In this document: positions 21,916 to 26,026 of the stretch, one piece after another | How the letters are laid out: each line of letters starts with the position of its first letter | Numbering within the stretch: the first letter of the stretch is position 1 | From: DASZYF01 sp035545535 | GTDB taxonomy: Bacteria; Actinomycetota; Actinomycetes; Mycobacteriales; CAJCIY01 | DNA length: 26,026 bases | Assembly (NCBI GenBank): GCA_035545535.1 | Contig: DASZYF010000230.1 | Location: 1 to 26,026, forward strand | Reading direction: 5' to 3' | The notes under the pieces: model-generated | Databases searched by the model: none | Seen by the model: only the letters and a program-made list of their open reading frames with translations | What the model was told of the DNA's origin: nothing | Program-made: the position numbers and the translations under genes

Positions 21916-22994
21916 CCCATCGCGTCGAGCGCCGCCGCGACCTCGGCCGGCGTGCGCTCGTCGCTGATGCTGAACTGCTCCTGCGCGGCTCCGGGAGTCG
22001 AGTACCCCCCGGGCTCGGTCGACGAGCCGGCGCTCATCGACGTGACGCAGATGCGGGCCAGGCCGTCTCGCAGCCCCGGGCTCTCGCGGGTCGACAGGAC
22101 GATGCCGGCGTCGGGCAGCGCGACGCGCAGCGCGCAGAGCGCCCGCACGTACGTCGCGTCGTCGAGCACGGCGCGCGGCCGGTCGTCGGCGGCGCTCGGC
22201 TTCATGCGCGGAAGTGCGACGGTCACCTCGACGCCCCACGCGGTGCGCTGGAGCCACCGCGCGTGCGCGGCGAGCGCCAGCACGTCGGCCCGCCAGTCCT
22301 CGTGCAGGCCGAGCAGCACGCCGATCCCGATGCGGCGCAGCCCGGACGCGCCCGCCTCCTCGACGGCGGTCAGCCGGCGGTCGTAGTCGCGCTTCCACCC
22401 GAGCCGGTGCACCTCTGCGTACCGCTCGCGGTCATAGGTCTCCTGGTAGTGCACGGCGCCCTCGACGCCGGCCGCCGCCAGCCGCGCGTAGGTGGCGCGG
22501 TCCCACGTCTGCGTCTCGATCGCGACCTGCGGCACGACGGTCGCAACGCGCGCCGCGCACTCGACGAGGTACTCGGGCGAGACCTCACGCCGGTGCTCGC
22601 CCGAGACGAGCAGGAGCGAGCGGAAGCCGCGCGCCGCGAGCACTCGCGCCTCGCCCGCGACCTCCGCCGGCGTCAGCGTGCGCCGCGCGACCTCGAGGTC
22701 CTTGCTGAACCCGCAGTAGGTGCAGGTCGACAGGCAGGCGTTCGAGACGTACAGCGGGGCGAACAGGCGGATCGCCCGCCCGAAGCGCTGGAGGGTGACC
22801 GCGCGCGCCCGCTGGGCGAGTGCTTCGGTCGCGTCGGCCGCGCTCTCGGAGAGCAGTGCCGCGACATCGCGCAGGTCGAGCCGCTCGGCGCCGATCGCCC
22901 GCTCCACGTCCGTGGGGGCGTAGTGGTCGGCCGCTGCGGCCCGCGCCCGGCCGAGCAGGCCCGAGGATGCGAAAGCGCCTGGGGCAGAAGCCAT
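21858..22994 (-). CDS. thiH: 2-iminoacetate synthase ThiH (radical SAM)
   Basis: This encodes 378 residues, typical for ThiH. The radical-SAM cluster is Cys87-x3-Cys91-x2-Cys94 within LYVSNACLSTCTYCGFSKDL. Further hallmarks are LLVSGEHRREVSPEYL, HYQETYDRERYAEVH, GIGVLLGLHEDWRADV and the C-terminal SMSAGSSTEPGGY. It cleaves tyrosine to dehydroglycine (2-iminoacetate) and p-cresol, supplying the glycine-derived part of the thiamine thiazole ring to ThiG. It starts three bases after the thiG stop, so both lie under the TPP riboswitch. Most aerobic actinomycetes use the oxygen-dependent glycine oxidase ThiO instead, so this is notable. Confidence 0.94.
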   Translation of the reverse strand: MASAPGAFASSGLLGRARAAAADHYAPTDVERAIGAERLDLRDVAALLSESAADATEALAQRARAVTLQRFGRAIRLFAPLYVSNACLSTCTYCGFSKDLEVARRTLTPAEVAGEARVLAARGFRSLLLVSGEHRREVSPEYLVECAARVATVVPQVAIETQTWDRATYARLAAAGVEGAVHYQETYDRERYAEVHRLGWKRDYDRRLTAVEEAGASGLRRIGIGVLLGLHEDWRADVLALAAHARWLQRTAWGVEVTVALPRMKPSAADDRPRAVLDDATYVRALCALRVALPDAGIVLSTRESPGLRDGLARICVTSMSAGSSTEPGGYSTPGAAQEQFSISDERTPAEVAAALDAMGYEPVWKDAFALSPSAEIF

Positions 22995-22998
22995 CTCG

Positions 22999-23778
22999 CT
23001 ACCCCAGGAAGCCGGTCAGCGGCGAGCTGGCCTCGGACGACGTCGCCCCCCGGACCGCCCCCTGCCCGGCCTCGTAGCCCAGCCGACCCGCCTCGACGGC
23101 GAGCGCGAAGGCCCGCGCCATGCGCACGGGGTCGCGCGCGACCGCGATGGCGGTGTTCACCAGCACGGCGTCCGCGCCGATCTCCATGGCCTCGCTCGCG
23201 TCGCTCGGAACACCGATGCCCGCGTCGACGACGACCGGGACGCCCGCCGCCTCGATGATCGCCTCGAGCGCGTCACGCGTGCGCAAGCCGCGGTTGGACC
23301 CGATCCACGACCCGAGCGGCATGACCGTCGCGCAGCCCGCCTCCTCCAGCCGCCGGCAGAGCACCGGGTCGGCCGAGCAGTACGGCAGCACGGTGAACCC
23401 GTCGGCGACGAGGCGCTCGGCGGCGCGCAGGGTCTCCACCGGGTCGGGGGCGAGCGTGCGCGGGTCTGGGGTGACCTCGAGCTTCACCGCCGTGGGCAGC
23501 CCCCCTGCGCGCGCCAGCCGAGCGAGCCGGACCGCCTCGTCGGCGTCCACCGCCCCGCTCGTGTTCGGCAGCAGCACCAGGCCGGGCGGCACGTGGTCGA
23601 GCACGTCGCCCTCGCCGGCGCGGTCGAGGTCGACCCGGCGCAGCGCGACGGTGACCACCTCGGCGCCGCTGGCCACGACCGCGTCCCGCATGACGGTGTG
23701 CGCCGAGAACTTGCCGGTCCCCACGAGGAGCCGGCTGCCGAACGTGCGGCCCGCGAAGCCGAACGGCTCTCCGGTCAT
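22999..23778 (-). CDS. thiG: Thiazole synthase ThiG
   Basis: This encodes 259 residues. The TIM-barrel enzyme joins deoxyxylulose phosphate, dehydroglycine and ThiS-thiocarboxylate into the thiazole phosphate of thiamine. Visible: LLVGTGKFS (18-25), catalytic Lys99 in AVKLEV, PYCSADPVLCRRLEEAGC, the phosphate loop MPLGSWIGSNRGLRT and VVVDAGIGVPSDA. The PLGSWIGSN version differs from the more common PLGAPIGSG. A TPP riboswitch ends directly at its ribosome-binding site. No thiS or thiF is visible in the window, so these must be elsewhere. It is followed by thiH in the same operon. Confidence 0.95.
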   Translation of the reverse strand: MTGEPFGFAGRTFGSRLLVGTGKFSAHTVMRDAVVASGAEVVTVALRRVDLDRAGEGDVLDHVPPGLVLLPNTSGAVDADEAVRLARLARAGGLPTAVKLEVTPDPRTLAPDPVETLRAAERLVADGFTVLPYCSADPVLCRRLEEAGCATVMPLGSWIGSNRGLRTRDALEAIIEAAGVPVVVDAGIGVPSDASEAMEIGADAVLVNTAIAVARDPVRMARAFALAVEAGRLGYEAGQGAVRGATSSEASSPLTGFLG

Positions 23779-23896
23779 CTGCCTCTCCCCACGCGCGCAT
23801 GACCGCGATCGGGTGTGCGGGTCGCCGGCGCCGTGGCCTGACGGCGGGCCGGCCTCTCAGCCCGACTGGCTCGGGCTCCCCGGTGGTCGGGGTCAG
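23779..23896 (-). ncRNA. TPP riboswitch (THI element) upstream of thiG
   Basis: Read on the minus strand, the conserved blocks occur in order: CCACCGGGGAGCCC (23886-23873), GGGCTGAGAGG (23863-23853, the thi-box CUGAGA that binds the pyrimidine), a long GC-rich P3 hairpin with GCCGGC arms, ACACCCGATC (23816-23807, where the consensus has ACCTGATC), GGTCATGC (23804-23797) and CGTGGGGAGAGG (23793-23782, consensus CGTAGGGA). The last block is also the ribosome-binding site of thiG, which suggests translational control: TPP binding would hide it. CTGACC (23896-23891) can pair with GGCAG (23783-23779) as a tentative outer helix P1. Confidence 0.88.
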
Positions 23897-23900
23897 CGTA
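23895..23900 (-). promoter_or_regulatory. Candidate -10 for the thiG-thiH transcript
   Basis: The minus-strand hexamer TACGCT (TANNNT) lies just before the riboswitch core. If it is used, the RNA would begin near the CCACCGG block and the outer P1 helix suggested above would be missing, so promoter and P1 assignments compete. Confidence 0.3.
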
Positions 23901-23936
23901 CGTCGTCACGTTCTGTGGCCGGACGGCGCGTCCCAC

Positions 23937-23966
23937 TTGTCACACTGGTCACTTCTGCCTCAACAT
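23937..23966 (+). promoter_or_regulatory. Promoter of LysM/transglycosylase gene (leaderless)
   Basis: TTGTCA (23937-23942) is a good -35 match, 18 bases before CAACAT (23961-23966), which ends six bases before GTG 23973. The 195-bp divergent region to thiG otherwise holds only the riboswitch. Confidence 0.45.
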
Positions 23967-23972
23967 AAGAAC

Positions 23973-25184
23973 GTGGCGCTCCCTTCCCCGGGCGTCCGAC
24001 GCACGCTGGGCACGTTCGGCCGCACCCACGGTCGCGCGCTCCGCGTGCTCGGCATCCCCGCGCTCCTCGCAGTGGCCGCGACGGCCGCCGCCCCGTCCTG
24101 GCTGCCGCTCGTCCACCCGTCGGAGCACCACACGGTCCACGCGGGCGACACGCTGTGGGGTCTCGCCCAGGCGAACGGCACGACGGTCGACGCCCTGAAG
24201 CGGCTCAACAACCTCGTCAGCGACGTGATCATGGTCGGCCAGCAGCTCGAGCTGCCCGGCAACGGCGCCGGGAACGACCTCGCCCTCGCCGCCTCGACCA
24301 CCCCTCTCGCGCCGACCACGACCTCCTACGTGGTGAAGAGCGGCGACACCCTCGCCCTCATCGCGGGCCGCTACGGCACCACGCCGGCCAGCCTGGTCAG
24401 GCTCAACCACCTCAAGGACCCGAACGTCGTGGTGCTCGGCAGCCGACTGACCGTGCCGGCTCCCGCCGGCAGCCCGGCCACCGGCACGACCGGTGCGACA
24501 CCCCGGGTCAGCGCGCCGGCCACCACCACCTACGTGGTGCGCAGCGGCGACACCCTCGCGTCGATCGCCACCAGGTACGGGACGACGACGAGTCACCTGA
24601 GCTCGCTCAACCACCTGGCCGACCCCGACGTCGTGGTGCTCGGCAGCCACCTGACCGTGCCCGCCCCCGTGACGCGCACGAGCGCCACGAGCGGCACCGA
24701 CGCTCTCTCGAAGGCGGTGCTGGCGGCGCCGGACCCGCGCTACGCCGCCGCCATCGCGACCAGCCGTGCGGTGCTCGCGCGCCGGGCGATCCCTTCGCAC
24801 AGCGCCACCGTGGCGATGGTGCGCGCCGAGGCGCAACGGCAGGGTGTGCCGGTCGGGCTGGCGCTGGCGCTGGCCACCCAGGAGTCCGGGCTCAACCAGG
24901 CGATGGTCAGCCGCACCAACGCGGTGGGCGTCATGCAGCTCATGCCGGGGACGGCCGACTGGGTCGCCGACTACGTGCTGCGCGCGCCGGTCGACCGCTA
25001 CGACGCGGCCAGCAACATCCGGGCCGGCATCGCCTACCTGCGGGTGCTGCTGCGCCAGACCAGCGAGTCCAACGCCGTCGCCGGCTACTACCAGGGCCTC
25101 GGTGACGTGCTCCGGCGCGGCATGCTGCCGGACACGCGCATCTACGTCGCCGACGTGCTCGCACTCGCGCGCCACCTGGCGTGA
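23973..25184 (+). CDS. Secreted or anchored LysM-repeat lytic transglycosylase
   Basis: This encodes 403 residues. An Arg-rich N-terminus and a hydrophobic segment (26-42) form a signal peptide or membrane anchor. Three LysM peptidoglycan-binding domains follow at about 52-95, 118-163 and 186-231, each with a GDTL core, joined by Thr/Ala/Pro linkers. The C-terminal domain (285-400) is a soluble-lytic-transglycosylase fold: catalytic Glu304 in ATQESGLNQ, then NAVGVMQLMPGTA and AGIAYLRVLL. It should cleave the glycan strands of peptidoglycan in the envelope. GTG 23973 was chosen from the promoter spacing; a longer frame from 23799 has no support and crosses the riboswitch. The PknL-like kinase gene follows. 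Confidence 0.92.
   Translation: MALPSPGVRRTLGTFGRTHGRALRVLGIPALLAVAATAAAPSWLPLVHPSEHHTVHAGDTLWGLAQANGTTVDALKRLNNLVSDVIMVGQQLELPGNGAGNDLALAASTTPLAPTTTSYVVKSGDTLALIAGRYGTTPASLVRLNHLKDPNVVVLGSRLTVPAPAGSPATGTTGATPRVSAPATTTYVVRSGDTLASIATRYGTTTSHLSSLNHLADPDVVVLGSHLTVPAPVTRTSATSGTDALSKAVLAAPDPRYAAAIATSRAVLARRAIPSHSATVAMVRAEAQRQGVPVGLALALATQESGLNQAMVSRTNAVGVMQLMPGTADWVADYVLRAPVDRYDAASNIRAGIAYLRVLLRQTSESNAVAGYYQGLGDVLRRGMLPDTRIYVADVLALARHLA
24324..24665 (+). repeat. Tandem duplication of LysM domains 2 and 3
   Basis: LysM2 (24324-24461) and LysM3 (24528-24665) are closely similar in DNA and protein with a 204-bp period, including the shared ends VVVLGS and LTVPAP. LysM1 is clearly more diverged. This indicates a recent in-frame duplication. 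Confidence 0.8.
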
Positions 25185-25201
25185 CGCGATGAAGGCCCAC
25201 C

Positions 25202-25207
25202 TACGCT
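25202..25207 (+). promoter_or_regulatory. -10 element of kinase gene (leaderless)
   Basis: TACGCT ends seven bases before GTG 25215. This favours that start over GTG 25209, which is only one base from the hexamer. Confidence 0.5.
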
Positions 25208-25214
25208 CGTGACC

Positions 25215-26026
25215 GTGGTCGGGATGGATGACGCCGTCGTCGGCATCGTCCTGGACGGCCGCTACGAGATCGTCGAACGGCTCGCGCAGGGCGGCATGGC
25301 GACCGTCTACGTGGCGCTCGACCGGCGGCTGGACCGGCACGTCGCGGTGAAGGTGATGCACGCGCACCTCGCCGACGACCCGGACTTCGTCGCCCGCTTC
25401 CACCGCGAGGCACGGGCCGCCGCCCGCATCACGCACCCGAACGTCGTCGCCGTCTACGACCAGGGGCAGGACGCCGGCCACGTCTTCCTCGTCATGGAGC
25501 TCGTCAGCGGGCGGACGCTGCGCGCGCTGCTCCGCGAGCACGGGACGCTGCCACCCGAGCGTGCGCTCGCCCTGCTCGAGCCGATCGCCGCGGCCCTCGC
25601 CGCCGCGCACGCGCAGGGCATCGTGCACCGCGACGTGAAGCCCGAGAACGTGCTGCTCGGCGACGACGGGCGCGTGCTCGTGGCCGACTTCGGGCTGGCG
25701 CGTGCGATCGAGACGAGCCCGCTGACGCAGACGACCGGGCTGATGCTCGGCACGGTCGCGTACCTCTCGCCCGAGCAGGTGCGCACGGGCAACGCCGACG
25801 CGCGCTCCGACGTGTACGCGGCGGGCGTGACGCTGTACGAGATGGTCACCGGCGCCGCGCCGTTCACCGGAGACACGCCGCTGGCGGTGGCGTACCAGCA
25901 CACGCACGACGATGTGCCCGCCCCGTCGACCGCGCAGCCGGGCACCCCTGCGGTCGTCGACGAGCTCGTGCGCACGACGACCGCCCGCGACCCGTCCGGC
26001 CGGCTGGCCGACGGCGCCGTGCTGCT
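25215..26026 (+). CDS. pknL: Ser/Thr protein kinase, PknL-like (3' partial)
   Basis: The first 270 residues are visible and the frame runs off the window. It is a complete Hanks-type kinase domain: Gly-rich loop LAQGGMATVY (23-32), Lys46 in VAVKVM, Glu65, catalytic HRDVKPEN (138-145, Asp140), DFG (158-160), a Thr-rich activation loop TQTTGLMLGT, SPEQ (185-188) and SDVYAAGVTLYEM. The segment TPLAVAYQHTHDDVPAPS is characteristic of actinobacterial PknL-type kinases, which continue into a transmembrane helix and PASTA repeats; that part is not visible. It should sense muropeptides or the cell-wall state and phosphorylate cytosolic targets. Its position after a peptidoglycan hydrolase fits that role (inference). 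Confidence 0.93.
   Translation, partial: MVGMDDAVVGIVLDGRYEIVERLAQGGMATVYVALDRRLDRHVAVKVMHAHLADDPDFVARFHREARAAARITHPNVVAVYDQGQDAGHVFLVMELVSGRTLRALLREHGTLPPERALALLEPIAAALAAAHAQGIVHRDVKPENVLLGDDGRVLVADFGLARAIETSPLTQTTGLMLGTVAYLSPEQVRTGNADARSDVYAAGVTLYEMVTGAAPFTGDTPLAVAYQHTHDDVPAPSTAQPGTPAVVDELVRTTTARDPSGRLADGAVL

Noticed and set aside
23799..23972. Longer N-terminus for the LysM protein from ATG 23799
   Set aside because: It would cross the antisense riboswitch and the promoter. The signal peptide and the -10 spacing support GTG 23973.
23949..25907. 652-residue minus-strand frame opposite the LysM protein and kinase
   Set aside because: It is an antisense shadow with no recognisable motif. 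The opposite strand encodes clear LysM, transglycosylase and kinase domains.

Overview
The window is a contiguous stretch of very GC-rich chromosomal DNA, densely packed on both strands. The gene families point to an actinomycete (Actinomycetota): DUF2630, DUF7455 and DUF4333 proteins, a polyphosphate glucokinase, a PknL-type Ser/Thr kinase, a PucR regulator, paired FadE-like dehydrogenases and many apparently leaderless genes. I cannot assign a genus. I see no insertion sequence, phage gene, CRISPR array, rRNA or tRNA.

Region 1 (1-6822, + strand) is a tightly coupled operon for a branched-chain-amino-acid-type (HAAT) ABC importer. It holds the end of a binding protein, LivH, a natural LivM-LivG fusion and LivF, then a PucR-family regulator and an alpha/beta hydrolase. 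Every junction is a stop/start overlap.

Region 2 (6824-14256) is lipid or acyl-CoA catabolism: a MaoC hydratase, an MmcQ/YjbR protein, an NAD-dependent epimerase/dehydrogenase, an acyl-CoA dehydrogenase divergent from a TetR repressor, a DUF4333 lipoprotein, a haloalkane dehalogenase and a FadE heteromer-type pair. Two perfect 15-bp palindromes lie between the dehydrogenase and TetR genes. A related imperfect site lies on the promoter of the FadE pair, 2.1 kb away, which suggests a small TetR regulon.

Region 3 (14284-21915) is mixed. It contains DUF2630, an SDR, a polyphosphate glucokinase with a roughly 95-residue histone-H1-like basic tail, DUF7455 behind a long DNA palindrome, a CaiB/BaiF CoA-transferase coupled to a channel-like membrane protein, a YihY/BrkB membrane protein, Xaa-Pro aminopeptidase and a GNAT acetyltransferase.

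Region 4 (21858-26026) has thiG-thiH on the minus strand behind a TPP riboswitch, divergent from a secreted LysM/transglycosylase protein and the start of a PknL-like kinase.

A recurrent feature is a -10-like hexamer (usually TANNNT, otherwise NANNNT) ending exactly 6 or 7 nt before the start codon of eleven genes. This implies leaderless transcription and helps fix the starts. The most noteworthy items are the basic-tailed polyphosphate glucokinase, the GTTACC/GGTAAC TetR circuit, the riboswitch-controlled ThiG-ThiH pair and the palindrome upstream of the DUF7455 gene.
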